64,000 nucleotides of DNA from the NCBI RefSeq assembly GCF_018437265.1, contig NZ_JAAMFL010000002.1, positions 20,663 to 84,662 of the forward strand, written 5' to 3'. Position numbers and translations under genes: made by a program. The notes beneath the pieces were generated by a model. That model was not told where the DNA came from. It searched no databases and worked only from the letters and a program-made list of their open reading frames with translations. Position 1 is the first letter of the stretch. Each line of letters starts with the position of its first letter. The stretch comes from Fructobacillus parabroussonetiae. Its GTDB lineage: Bacteria > Bacillota > Bacilli > Lactobacillales > Lactobacillaceae. Below are positions 1 to 8,319 of the stretch, piece after piece.

Positions 1-175
1 GCGCAAATTTTTGATGACCGGGATCTCGCCAAATCAATTCGGTGGAAAGTTCCTTTTCGAGTCGTTGCATCGCCAGGGAAATGGTTGGTTGTGAAACGTT
101 AAATTGTTTGGAAACTTTAGAAAAGGAACCGAGATCAGCCAAGGCCAAATAATATTGTAAATCTTGAATTCGCAT
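1..175 (-). CDS. mleR: LysR-family regulator, probable MleR (5' part only)
   Basis: The first 58 residues of a LysR-type regulator are visible and the rest lies beyond the left edge. The start is ATG at 175. The N-terminus begins MRIQDLQYYLALADLGSFSK and continues with the winged-HTH signature (NVSQPTISLAMQRLEKEL), typical of LysR DNA-binding domains. It is divergent from the malolactic enzyme gene, the classical place of mleR, the activator of malolactic genes in Leuconostoc, Oenococcus and Lactococcus. LysR assignment is firm; the MleR name rests on context because the effector domain is not in view. Confidence 0.85.
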   Translation of the reverse strand, partial: MRIQDLQYYLALADLGSFSKVSKQFNVSQPTISLAMQRLEKELSTELIWRDPGHQKFA

Positions 176-297
176 CGATTTTTCCTTCCAAAGTCGTTTT
201 CGTGAACAAGTGAAAAAAGTACTTAAAGTATATCAGAAAAAAAGCCTCAATAAGGGACATATCAAGGAAATTGTCCGGTAAAACAGAGCGGTTCTCA

Positions 298-326
298 TTG
301 ACTGGAGACCGATATGAGCGTAAACT
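298..326 (+). promoter_or_regulatory. mleA promoter (TTGACT-17-TAAACT)
   Basis: A -35 box TTGACT (298-303), a 17-nt spacer and a -10 box TAAACT (321-326) precede mleA. The 5' leader then carries a small GCACC/GGTGC hairpin (353-365) and the Shine-Dalgarno AAAGGAG. The 228-bp divergent gap to mleR is where LysR operators are expected, but I could not point to one specific T-N11-A site. Confidence 0.6.
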
Positions 327-402
327 TTAATGTAACTTAGGTAGGAAGATTGCACCGAATGGTGCGGCCTAAAGTAGATAGAAAAAAAGGAGTTCATCTC
401 AA

Positions 403-2028
403 ATGACAACACCAATCGAGATTTTGAACAACCCCTTCTTGAACAAGGGGACTGGTTTCACGATGGAAGAACGTAAGGAACTCGGCGTAGCCGGTTTGTT
501 GCCTCCACGCGTGCAAACTTTGGAAGAACAAGAAGCACAAACATACGCACAATTCCAGTCAAAGCCATCTGACTTGGAAAAGCGCTTGTTCTTGATGGAA
601 ATCTTTAACACGAACCACACATTGTTCTACTACATGTTCTCACAACACGTGGTTGAATTTATGCCAATCGTTTACGATCCAGTTATCGCTGACACGATCG
701 AAAACTACTCAGATTTGTTCGTTGACCCACAAAACGCCGTTTACTTCTCAATTGACAACGACGAAGACTTCGAAACAAGCTTGAAGAACGCTGCTAACGG
801 CCGCGACATCAAGTTGATTGTTGTAACGGATGCCGAAGGTATCTTGGGTATCGGTGATTGGGGTGTTAACGGTGTTGACATCGCTGTTGGTAAGTTGATG
901 GTTTATACGGCCGCTGCTGGTGTTAACCCAGCCGACGTTTTGCCAGTTGTTTTGGATAACGGAACAAACAACAAGGAATTGTTGGAAAACCCTAACTACT
1001 TGGGTAACCGTCACGAACGTGTTCGCGGCGAAAAGTACGACAAGTTTGTTGACAACTTTGTACAAGCTGCTGAAAAGGCATTCCCTAACCTTTACTTGCA
1101 CTGGGAAGACTTTGCCCGCCAAAACGGCGCTAAGATCTTGAACAAGTACAAGAACGACATCACAACGTTCAACGATGACATCCAGGGAACTGGTATCATC
1201 ACGTTGGCCGCTGCTTTGGGTGCCATGAACATCACGGGTGAAAAGTTGTCTGAACAGACTTACTTGTCATTCGGTGCCGGATCTGCCGGAAGTGGTATCG
1301 CTGCTCGTATCTACGACGAAATGTTGCAAGAAGGTTTGTCAGAAGAAGAAGCTAAGTCACACATCTACTTGGTTGACAAGCAAGGTTTGCTCTTCGACGA
1401 CATGGACGACTTGACACCAGAACAAGCACCATTTGCTCGCAAGCGTTCAGAATTTGCTAACGCTGACCAGTTGAAGGACTTGATGTCAGTTGTTAAGGAA
1501 ATCCACCCAACAATCTTGGTTGGTACTTCAACTGTTCCTGGTGCATTTACTAAGGAAATCGTTCAAGAAATGGCTTCTCACGTAGAACGCCCAATCATCT
1601 TCCCATTGTCTAACCCAACGAAGTTGGTTGAAGCAACGGCCAAGGACTTGCTTGAATGGACTGATGGTAAGGCATTGGTTGCCAACGGTATTCCTGTTGA
1701 CCCAATCGAATACAAGGGTGTTACTTACAACATCGGACAAGCCAACAACGCGCTTGTTTACCCTGGTCTTGGACTTGGAACGATCGCTTCAACGGCTACT
1801 GTCTTGAACGATGAAATGATTTCAGCTGCTGCTCACTCATTGGGTGGCCTTGTTGACGGAACGAAGCCAGGAGCCGCTGTTTTGCCTCCAGTTTCACAGT
1901 TGACGAAGTTCTCTGAAGATGTTGCGATTGCGGTTGCTCAATCAGCCGTTGACCAAGGCATCACGAAGGAAAAGATCTCAGACGTTAAGGCTGCGATCGA
2001 AGCCTTGAAGTGGGAACCAAAGTACTAA
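403..2028 (+). CDS. mleA: Malolactic enzyme (NAD- and Mn-dependent malate decarboxylase)
   Basis: 541 residues, the normal size for malolactic enzymes, which convert L-malate directly to L-lactate and CO2 in the cytoplasm. Malic-enzyme landmarks are intact: an N-terminal malic domain with [17 protein letters not shown] near residue 90, the metal/substrate segment FNDDIQGTG near 260, and the NAD-binding turn [11 protein letters not shown] near 290. Malic enzymes and malolactic enzymes share this architecture; the divergent mleR favours the malolactic reaction. A strong SD (AAAGGAG) sits 11 nt before the ATG. The usual partner malate permease mleP is not next door; a rho-independent terminator follows at once. 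The TTG-rich leucine codons suggest high expression. Confidence 0.93.
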   Translation: MTTPIEILNNPFLNKGTGFTMEERKELGVAGLLPPRVQTLEEQEAQTYAQFQSKPSDLEKRLFLMEIFNTNHTLFYYMFSQHVVEFMPIVYDPVIADTIENYSDLFVDPQNAVYFSIDNDEDFETSLKNAANGRDIKLIVVTDAEGILGIGDWGVNGVDIAVGKLMVYTAAAGVNPADVLPVVLDNGTNNKELLENPNYLGNRHERVRGEKYDKFVDNFVQAAEKAFPNLYLHWEDFARQNGAKILNKYKNDITTFNDDIQGTGIITLAAALGAMNITGEKLSEQTYLSFGAGSAGSGIAARIYDEMLQEGLSEEEAKSHIYLVDKQGLLFDDMDDLTPEQAPFARKRSEFANADQLKDLMSVVKEIHPTILVGTSTVPGAFTKEIVQEMASHVERPIIFPLSNPTKLVEATAKDLLEWTDGKALVANGIPVDPIEYKGVTYNIGQANNALVYPGLGLGTIASTATVLNDEMISAAAHSLGGLVDGTKPGAAVLPPVSQLTKFSEDVAIAVAQSAVDQGITKEKISDVKAAIEALKWEPKY

Positions 2029-2052
2029 ACCTTTGGTTTCGCTTTGTAAAAG

Positions 2053-2080
2053 GAATCGCCGAAAGGCGGTTCTTTTTTTT
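2053..2080 (+). terminator. mleA terminator
   Basis: Stem GAATCGCC/GGCGGTTC with a GAAA tetraloop followed by eight T, 25 nt after the mleA stop. Confidence 0.85.
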
Positions 2081-2085
2081 ATACT

Positions 2086-2129
2086 AAAAAGTCGTCTGCG
2101 TACAGTTGAACTGTTGCAGGCGACTTTTT
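2086..2129. terminator. Bidirectional terminator between mleA and the exporter gene
   Basis: An A-run, a long stem (AAAAAGTCG.CTGC with GCAG.CGACTTTTT) enclosing an inner ACAGTT/AACTGT hairpin, and a T-run. It lies just beyond the 3' end of the minus-strand exporter gene, so it probably mainly serves that gene. Confidence 0.75.
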
Positions 2130-2142
2130 AAATGGTAGTTGT

Positions 2143-3504
2143 TTAATCAACCTTCCGCCAATCTTTATCAAAAAGGAAGCGGGCGACGTAAAGGCCGAAT
2201 GGTAAAAAGACCATGATGAGGGCGGCGCGGGTTAACCAGGTGGCCCCATCGCCAATATTGTTGAGCCCGAGATTATAGACCCCGCAATAAATATAAAGGC
2301 CAGGCACCATAATCACGATGGCAGGCACCGTTAGCGAAATACGGGGGAAATTCGTATAACGATTAATCAAAGAGGCGGCCACCCCAGCAATTAAGGCCCC
2401 AATAAAGGCGGCGGCAGCGGGTGGTAACTGAGATAAGTCAACGAGCTCCAGTCGGGTGGTGTTGGCAAGAGAACCAATCAAGCCGGCCGTAATGGCCATC
2501 TTTGGTTGCGAATTAAACATCATGGAGAAGCCAAACACACCAGCAAAGGACGCCACTAATCGACAAGCGATGAGCGGATAAAGGGCTAGGCCCTGGGGTA
2601 AGAAGTTTTGTGGATGTAAGTGAAAGGCCAGCGCTAAGAGCCAACCAACGAGGGTGGCGGAGAAAATAATCATTAATGCGAAGGCCAGACGTTCGAGACC
2701 GGACCGCATGTCGTTTTTCGAAAGGTCGAGAATCGAGGTAATGAAAGGAAAGCCGGGAATGACAAAGAGCATGGCGCCGATGTAGCCGGCCTCGTGGGCG
2801 GCTGACAAATGAGTCGTCAGTCCCAGCAAAAACAGGGTGGCGACATAGGTCAAACAGGCGGCAGCCACACCAAGGACCGTTGTCGCCACAGCGTTCCAGC
2901 GACGCCCACCCAGCTTCTTACGCGTGTAGTTACCAGCAAAGGCGCCAGTAAAACAGCCCAGCATCTCAATCAGTCCACCACCAAGCAAAAAGATAAAGCC
3001 AGCACAGGCAATGGCGGCCGCAAGGCCAGCCATGATGGCTGAGTAATTACCGGGGCGCTTTTGAATGGCGTCCAATTCCTTGTGGGCAACCTGCGGTTTT
3101 TGATCCGCATAGACGGTGGCAAAGTCGGCCACGTACTTTTCAATTAACGTCATCTTGTGCGTATTCACGCCCGTTGCGGCTAATGATAGCGATTCTGTAT
3201 ACGATTCAGTACCATCAAAACAGGTCAGGGTAATGGCGGTAAAACCAATGTCGGCTGAAATGGTTAGCTGTAGGGCGCGGGCCACGGTATTCATCGCTGA
3301 ACGAACGCGCCAGGCACCGGTGCCACAGGAAAGCAGTAGAATGCCGACACGTCCGACAATGGAGGCACGAACTGGTAAGGAAGCTAAGCGGGCTGGTTGT
3401 TGTTCATTTTCAATGACTTTTTCCCAGCGAACCGCCATGTGTTGGTGCAGCCGTTCGGGATGTTCGGTGTCATTAATGGCGGATTGTGTGGTGGTCGAAT
3501 TCAT
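2143..3504 (-). CDS. ThrE-type threonine/serine exporter family membrane protein
   Basis: 453 residues. The N-terminal part looks like the ThrE/DUF1212 domain: a hydrophilic region with SLPVRASIVGRVGILLLSCGTGAWRVRSAMNTVAR, near residues 45-80. About ten hydrophobic helices follow from residue 160, including a second block like the DUF3815 domain (GLALYPLIACRLVASFAGVF onward). Many Firmicutes split these domains over two genes; here they are fused as in Corynebacterium ThrE. Members export threonine and serine. The SD TGGAG precedes the ATG. It stands alone between terminators. The family is confident; the substrate is inferred. Confidence 0.8.
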   Translation of the reverse strand: MNSTTTQSAINDTEHPERLHQHMAVRWEKVIENEQQPARLASLPVRASIVGRVGILLLSCGTGAWRVRSAMNTVARALQLTISADIGFTAITLTCFDGTESYTESLSLAATGVNTHKMTLIEKYVADFATVYADQKPQVAHKELDAIQKRPGNYSAIMAGLAAAIACAGFIFLLGGGLIEMLGCFTGAFAGNYTRKKLGGRRWNAVATTVLGVAAACLTYVATLFLLGLTTHLSAAHEAGYIGAMLFVIPGFPFITSILDLSKNDMRSGLERLAFALMIIFSATLVGWLLALAFHLHPQNFLPQGLALYPLIACRLVASFAGVFGFSMMFNSQPKMAITAGLIGSLANTTRLELVDLSQLPPAAAAFIGALIAGVAASLINRYTNFPRISLTVPAIVIMVPGLYIYCGVYNLGLNNIGDGATWLTRAALIMVFLPFGLYVARFLFDKDWRKVD

Positions 3505-3677
3505 GTCTGCATGCTCCAGTGACTAACTTTTCTAAATAAGGTTAATATAGCCTAATGATAGGCGTTTGCCGCTTTTTTTTCAAGGGAAAGTGAGGGGCTT
3601 TTCTTGGAACAAACGGAATAAAACACAGGAAAAAACCAACTGTTGATTGAAGCATTCCGGTGAATGCGATGCGAAAC

Positions 3678-3708
3678 AAAAAAACCACCGCTTGTTGACG
3701 GTGGTTTC
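3678..3708 (-). terminator. rpiA terminator
   Basis: Read on the minus strand: AAACCACCG, a short loop, CGGTGGTTT, then a T-run, immediately after the rpiA stop. Confidence 0.85.
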
Positions 3709-3723
3709 AAAGATAGGGGGACA

Positions 3724-4398
3724 TTACCCTTTTCGGTAAATGGCTTCACCCGTATTACCGACGAGCAAGACATCACAAACTTGAATGAAGAGACCGTGCT
3801 CCACAACGCCGGTTAAGGCTTTGAGTTCATTGGCGAGCTTGGGTAGGTCATCGACTTGTGAAATATCGATGTCGATGATGTAGTTGCCAGAATCGGTGGT
3901 CAGGTAGTTGCCGTCTTCTTGCTGACGGTAAACGGGCTTTAAGTCCTGTTCTTTTAGGTAGTTATAGACGTGGTGAACGCCAAATTTAACGACCTCAACG
4001 GGTAATTTGTAGGAGCCCAATCGAGGGTGTCGTTTGGAAGAATCAACGACCCAAATGTTTTTCTGCGAGTTCATGGCCACGATCTTTTCGAAGAGCAAAG
4101 CGGCGCCGCCACCCTTAATTCCGTTCAAATCGGGGTCAACTTCATCAGCACCGTCAACGGTCACATCGATCCGGTCGACGGCATCGATGTCGACGACTTT
4201 TAGGCCGAAGCCAAGAGCCAGTTGCTGCGTCTGGCCAGAGGTGGCCACGCAGGTGATATCCATGGCCTCTTCGTGTGCTTTTTTAGCCAGCAAATCGATA
4301 AAAATGGAAGCGGTCGAACCCGATCCCAACCCGACAATTGCTTGGTTGGGAATCAGGTCAACGGCCATTTGAGCAGCTTTTACTTTATGGTCATTCAC
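3724..4398 (-). CDS. rpiA: Ribose-5-phosphate isomerase A
   Basis: 224 residues, normal for RpiA, which interconverts ribose-5-P and ribulose-5-P. Conserved segments are present: the phosphate loop GLGSGSTASIFID near residue 20, DGADEVDPDLNGIKGGGAAL near 80, and the C-terminal VEHGLF. I chose the GTG at 4398 because GGAGG sits 7 nt before it; the open frame runs a further 109 codons upstream, but that extension has no family similarity and would overlap rbsK. It is divergent from ribokinase, so the pair links free ribose to the pentose-phosphate pool used by phosphoketolase. A TATAAT on the minus strand (4436-4441) is a likely -10. Confidence 0.95.
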   Translation of the reverse strand: MNDHKVKAAQMAVDLIPNQAIVGLGSGSTASIFIDLLAKKAHEEAMDITCVATSGQTQQLALGFGLKVVDIDAVDRIDVTVDGADEVDPDLNGIKGGGAALLFEKIVAMNSQKNIWVVDSSKRHPRLGSYKLPVEVVKFGVHHVYNYLKEQDLKPVYRQQEDGNYLTTDSGNYIIDIDISQVDDLPKLANELKALTGVVEHGLFIQVCDVLLVGNTGEAIYRKG

Positions 4399-4552
4399 GG
4401 CAAATCCTCCATCAAAGTGATAACATCTACCTTCTATTATAGCAGACAGGGCAGCCGGCCTTCGATGACTTTGCGCATTTTTACTGCCAAAGTCGCGACT
4501 TTCTAGTAAAATAGAAAGTGAAAACAACGCGTTTCGATGAAAAGGGTTGACT

Positions 4553-5488
4553 ATGAAAAAGCAAGTAACGATTGTCGGTTCGACGAATTTGGACCGCGTT
4601 ACCCGAGTGCCACGTTTGGCACAGTCGGGTGAGACATTATCGATTGGCCAGCACCAAGAAGAGGTGATGGGTGGAAAGGGCTTGAACCAAGCGGTTGCGA
4701 TCGCCCGTTCAGGTGCTAAAGCCAACTTTATTAGTAAAGTGGGTAAGGAATTTGACCTTGGCTCGAAGGTCCAAGAAGAAAACTTAAATTTGGCCTATTT
4801 GCTCCATTCAGACAAGTTTCAAACTGGGCAGGCCTATATCACCGTTTCAAAGGCCACGGGCGATAACATTATCTACGTTTACGAAGGTGCAAACGGCGAC
4901 CTTTCGGCAAAAGATATTTGGGACCAACAAGCGGCCTTAAAGGGATCGGGCTTTTGCTTAACGCAGCTGGAGATTCCGTTGGAGACGGCGTTGACGGCTT
5001 TTAAAGAAGCGAAAAAGGCGGGGGTGACGACGGTTTTGAATCCCGCTCCCGTTCCTGACCAGGAAGACTTACCAAAGGCCTTGTTGGCGCAGACGGATTT
5101 GATTATTCCAAACGAGCACGAGGCAGCCCTGATCACTAACATTCCAGTGACGGACCGGGCCTCTTTAATTGCTAACGCTGAGTTTTTTTTTGATTTAGGC
5201 TTGGAACACGTGTTGATCACGCTGGGTGATAAAGGCGCCTTTTACAAGGCTAAATCCGGCAAGGAAGTCATGATTCCAGCCATTAAGACAACGGCGATTG
5301 ACACAACGGCTGCCGGCGATACCTTTATTGGTGCGCTGCTTTCTCGCTTGGCTCCTTCCTTTGATAACATCGAAGGCGCCATCCGATACGCGGTTGCAGC
5401 CTCATCGATTACGGTGGCCGCTGCTGGTGCGCTACCTTCCATTCCTTACGAAGAAGCGGTGCTGTCGGAATTACCAAAGACCAATTGA
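4553..5488 (+). CDS. rbsK: Ribokinase
   Basis: 311 residues of a PfkB-family sugar kinase that phosphorylates ribose to ribose-5-P. The N-terminal GSTNLDRVTRVPRLAQSGET, the GGKGLNQAVAIARSGA motif near residue 40 and the C-terminal DTTAAGDTFIGALL with its catalytic Asp and anion hole are all present and ribokinase-like. ATG 4553 is preferred over TTG 4547 because AAAGGG is 6 nt upstream of the ATG. No ribose permease or RbsD lies nearby. The next small gene starts 12 nt after the stop and is probably cotranscribed. Confidence 0.93.
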   Translation: MKKQVTIVGSTNLDRVTRVPRLAQSGETLSIGQHQEEVMGGKGLNQAVAIARSGAKANFISKVGKEFDLGSKVQEENLNLAYLLHSDKFQTGQAYITVSKATGDNIIYVYEGANGDLSAKDIWDQQAALKGSGFCLTQLEIPLETALTAFKEAKKAGVTTVLNPAPVPDQEDLPKALLAQTDLIIPNEHEAALITNIPVTDRASLIANAEFFFDLGLEHVLITLGDKGAFYKAKSGKEVMIPAIKTTAIDTTAAGDTFIGALLSRLAPSFDNIEGAIRYAVAASSITVAAAGALPSIPYEEAVLSELPKTN

Positions 5489-5500
5489 ACGGAACGGATC

Positions 5501-5842
5501 ATGAAAACAACAATCAAGGATTTACAGCTTAAAAGGCGTGAGTATTGGGTTTCACTTCAACTGGTGCATTCGCCCAATTCACCACTGCCGATTTTAACGG
5601 CGGAAGGTGAAGAGAATCCGGTTTTAGACTATCGGGTGCTCTGTTTTTCATTCGGTGATTACCTGGTGATTGACTGGCTCAAATCCTTTCCTGGACCAAA
5701 TCCCTTAAATCTTGTGATGTCGCACTTTCAAGAAGGCGACTTAACGAAACTGGACAAGTCCCACGGTCTCATTTCCTTTGAAACAACAGGAATTGGTGAT
5801 CAAGCAACTTACCGGATTGTGATTAATACTTTGCGTTCTTAA
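5501..5842 (+). CDS. Hypothetical protein, rbsK-linked
   Basis: 113 residues with no family I recognise. It is soluble (no membrane helix), with a mixed pattern suggestive of a small alpha/beta fold; LCFSFGDYLVIDWL near residue 48 is the most hydrophobic stretch. It begins 12 nt after rbsK and ends 90 nt before lepB, so it is probably read from the rbsK promoter. Its codon use resembles the neighbours, which supports a real gene. Confidence 0.6.
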   Translation: MKTTIKDLQLKRREYWVSLQLVHSPNSPLPILTAEGEENPVLDYRVLCFSFGDYLVIDWLKSFPGPNPLNLVMSHFQEGDLTKLDKSHGLISFETTGIGDQATYRIVINTLRS

Positions 5843-5937
5843 AGAATTGGTTAAAAAGCCGGCAGGGCATGGAAATCCCCCTGTGCAACCTTGCACCAGC
5901 TAGAAAAGACGAGTAAGCTTAGACTGAGGTTATGATT

Positions 5938-6561
5938 ATGAAGAAATTACTAGCATTTATCTGGAACTGGGTAGTGCCAATCGCCATTGGGATTTTGGCC
6001 TACGTAGCTATTACGACTTTTTGGGTTAACATTGTGACAATCAACGGAGACTCGATGGATCCAAACTTGCTGGATCAGCAAAAGGTCGTTGTACAAAAAA
6101 CACAGAATCTAAAGCGTGGTGACGTCGTGGTCTTTGATGCACGTAAGGAAGACCCACGCATCAAAGCCGGTAACAAGGATTACGTCAAGCGTGTGATTGC
6201 CGTTGCGGGTGACACGGTTGAATACAAGGACGGGTTGCTTTACGTAAATGGTAAGAAGGTTAACGAATCTTACATTAGTAGCGAAGAGCAAAACGCCGGC
6301 ACAGCTTCGTCCTTTGGTTCTTCATGGTCGCTAAAGACTTTGTCATCGACTGGCCCTTGGGAGAAGAGTGACCAAAACAAAACGGTTGTGCCAAAGGATA
6401 GCTACTTCGTCCTTGGTGATCACCGTTCGGTATCAAATGATTCTCGTTATTTTGGTTTTGTTTCGAAGAAACACGTTATTGGAAAGATTCACGTACCATT
6501 CTGGTATTCAACGACGGTCAAAGATAACATCGCCAAACAAGATCAACATTACTTCGCCTAA
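5938..6561 (+). CDS. lepB: Signal peptidase I
   Basis: 207 residues. A single N-terminal membrane anchor (residues 7-30) is followed by the S26 catalytic domain: Ser39 in NGDSMDP, Lys84 in DYVKRVIAVAGD, and the C-terminal GDHRSVSNDSRYFG box. It cleaves signal peptides from exported pre-proteins on the outer face of the membrane. ATG 5938 is chosen over ATG 5932 because GAGG is 8 nt upstream of the former but only 2 nt from the latter. A clear terminator follows. Confidence 0.93.
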   Translation: MKKLLAFIWNWVVPIAIGILAYVAITTFWVNIVTINGDSMDPNLLDQQKVVVQKTQNLKRGDVVVFDARKEDPRIKAGNKDYVKRVIAVAGDTVEYKDGLLYVNGKKVNESYISSEEQNAGTASSFGSSWSLKTLSSTGPWEKSDQNKTVVPKDSYFVLGDHRSVSNDSRYFGFVSKKHVIGKIHVPFWYSTTVKDNIAKQDQHYFA

Positions 6562-6580
6562 TTTAATTTAGATAAGAAAA

Positions 6581-6610
6581 AACAGCCGCTCGATAGGAGC
6601 GGCTGTTTTT
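6581..6610. terminator. lepB terminator
   Basis: Perfect 10-bp stem AACAGCCGCT/AGCGGCTGTT with a 7-nt loop and flanking A- and T-runs, so it can act in both directions. Confidence 0.88.
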
Positions 6611-6688
6611 ATCTTTATTTAAGTCTATAGAAACGACTTGGGGATGTTGGTGTTTATTTGATATTTACTCGTTGGTTAAATATTTGTC

Positions 6689-7234
6689 TTAGCCCTGAGT
6701 GATTTCGGTCGTGTAAAAAACATTGTTGATATTGTATCGAATATAGTTTCGGGCAAAACCGTATAGTAAATTGCTGATGTTTTTGAGGGGCTTTACAATA
6801 CTTAAGCCAATGGCAAAGAACAAGATGCATAACAATGTTTGTAGAATAGCTAAGTGTTGTATGCCCAATAGAACAACAGTTAAAAGCATTACTGGACTTA
6901 AAATAAAGGCTGCTGCGATTAACCAAGAGGAAAGCCATACTGTGAGTAATGTAAGGCCTAAGGTTAAGAATGTAAAAAAGTTAAAAACTACTGATCCTAA
7001 TAAAGCGAATGGATTAATTTTTTTATTCATGTGTGTCTTATTTTCTCCTAACAGTTCAGAAAGTGGAACATCATATAATGTTGATAAATCAGTCAACGCT
7101 GCAAGTGGCGGTAAAACAGAGTCGTTTTCCCATCTTGAAACAGTTTGTCTGGTGATAAATAATTGATGTGCAACTAATTCTTGTGTCATGCCTTTTCGTT
7201 GGCGTATTTTTTGTAATTGATTACCTAAAGTCAT
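6689..7234 (-). CDS. XRE-type HTH regulator fused to a membrane domain
   Basis: 181 residues. Residues 1-65 are a classical Cro/CI helix-turn-helix (GNQLQKIRQRKGMTQELVAHQLF, then RQTVSRWENDSVLPPLAAL). Residues 75-150 form about three hydrophobic helices, giving a membrane-tethered regulator. Proteins of this layout in lactic acid bacteria often govern adjacent envelope or small-peptide genes, but no target is evident here. The SD GGAGG lies upstream of the ATG. The gene is clearly more AT-rich than lepB before it and starts a low-GC islet that extends to about 8300, suggesting acquisition. Confidence 0.8.
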   Translation of the reverse strand: MTLGNQLQKIRQRKGMTQELVAHQLFITRQTVSRWENDSVLPPLAALTDLSTLYDVPLSELLGENKTHMNKKINPFALLGSVVFNFFTFLTLGLTLLTVWLSSWLIAAAFILSPVMLLTVVLLGIQHLAILQTLLCILFFAIGLSIVKPLKNISNLLYGFARNYIRYNINNVFYTTEITQG

Positions 7235-7456
7235 CTGACACCTCCTTGTTTTTGATTATCATTCTTTCTGTCCGAAATTCCAAGCACGTAATATGTTACA
7301 TCCTTAAGGTAGCGTTTTTTGTCAGTGCTTCCATTTCATATTCTTATAAATCGTATTCATAATGTACTGTTGATAATAAAATGAATTCAATGGGATTATT
7401 TATAAAAAAATATTTTATTGTAAATAGGGAGCATCGATGATAACCGTATAAAAAAA
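7235..7456. other. AT-rich intergenic stretch, no gene seen
   Basis: This stretch is the upstream region of the HTH-membrane gene. I see no convincing coding region: the hydrophobic plus-strand open frame that crosses the HTH gene start has no SD. Confidence 0.5.
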
Positions 7457-7590
7457 CCGAAATTTGGATTTTCCAAATTTCGGGGGCCATATGAAATGGG
7501 AAATAGTGGCTGTTTTCTACTGGGCTTAAGGCCCGAAACAGTGACGATCATCTGCTTCACTTTTACCCAGAGGTGTTGATGATCGGGATT
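7457..7590 (-). ncRNA. Structured 3' region and strong terminator of a small minus-strand transcript
   Basis: On the minus strand, after the stop of the 54-aa gene, the RNA can form CGATCATC...GATGATCG (enclosing CAC...GTG), then CTGTTT...AAACAG enclosing GGGC-CTTAA-GCCC. It ends with a perfect 11-bp hairpin CCGAAATTTGG/CCAAATTTCGG and seven U. The terminator is certain by inspection. Whether the two upstream stems make a functional RNA or are simply the 3'UTR of the small gene is open. Confidence 0.5.
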
Positions 7591-7755
7591 TTATTCGTAG
7601 GTAATCATGCCGATATAATAAAACCAAAAGGAAGAAGATAATTTAATATCGATAATTTTATAACCATTATCTTGTAAGTCCTTTAAATTTCGGTTCATTT
7701 TATCGTCAAAAGTGGCTGCGGACGTAATACTGGAAACGGTTTTTGTTTGAAGCAT
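7591..7755 (-). CDS. Small protein (54 aa), Cse60-like
   Basis: The peptide starts MLQTKTVSSITSAATFDDKM, has a central DLQDNGYKIIDIK and ends GMITYE. SD AAGGAG lies 7 nt before the ATG, and a promoter TTGAGT-18-TAATAT on the minus strand (7786-7815) overlaps the 3' end of the next gene. It is paralogous to the 52-aa gene at 48428 (shared ML, DLQ, I.IK, and a final aliphatic-Y-charged ending). The size and pattern recall the Cse60 small-protein family known from Bacillus, whose function is unclear. I am fairly confident it is translated and much less so of the family name. Confidence 0.6.
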   Translation of the reverse strand: MLQTKTVSSITSAATFDDKMNRNLKDLQDNGYKIIDIKLSSSFWFYYIGMITYE

Positions 7756-7807
7756 TGTTTTCTCCTTGTTTCTATTCTCCCGGTTATATTAACTATGAAT
7801 AATGATT

Positions 7808-8170
7808 TCACTCAATATTTTGAGAAATCGTATAAGCGATAGGAGAAACATTTAGTCCAATCCACTTTAAAACATAAGTAATTATATACGAATTACCTGT
7901 TTCGAACAGTTCAGATATAGTTTTAAACTCATTGGTAAAATCTTGTTTTGTTAAACTTAAGGGGTCCTTTGAATTTAATATTAGTTTTAATGTTGATTGA
8001 ATAATTTTCTCTTTTGCTTGAGGATCATCTATTCCCATCTTCCAAAGGTAAAAAGATAATGAAACAGGATTGTCAATATCATCGTTTAAGTGATTGGTAA
8101 TTTCCTCTATAGAGTTGAAAATGATTCTTTCATTTTCAGTTAGTTCGGTATATCTTTTTTCGTTATTCAT
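7808..8170 (-). CDS. Hypothetical protein (120 aa)
   Basis: Soluble, helix-rich and acidic. It starts MNNEKRYTELTENERIIFNS and has no recognised family. The open frame extends 47 codons upstream, but the extension is basic, Ser/Cys/Tyr-rich and unlikely to be coding, so ATG 8170 is preferred; the SD is weak (GGAA). Base composition is low in GC like the HTH-membrane gene, marking it as part of the same islet. A role in a mobile-element or defence context is possible, but nothing in the sequence proves one. Confidence 0.5.
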   Translation of the reverse strand: MNNEKRYTELTENERIIFNSIEEITNHLNDDIDNPVSLSFYLWKMGIDDPQAKEKIIQSTLKLILNSKDPLSLTKQDFTNEFKTISELFETGNSYIITYVLKWIGLNVSPIAYTISQNIE

Positions 8171-8319
8171 TAAAATATAGGTTCCAGAATTAATTACACG
8201 ACAACAACTACTAAAGTTCGATAGATTCCGATAGTAACTACTTGACCAAAATGTCAGGACCCTGTTCTTATGGTCAGCATGTCGAAAAACGACGACTAAT
8301 AGCTTAAGCAAAGAATGCG

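Noticed and set aside
4399..4725. Long N-terminal extension of rpiA
   Set aside because: It has no family similarity and overlaps rbsK; the GTG at 4398 has GGAGG at the right distance.
7168..7362. Hydrophobic 64-codon plus-strand ORF
   Set aside because: It is antisense to the HTH gene start and its promoter region, with no SD.
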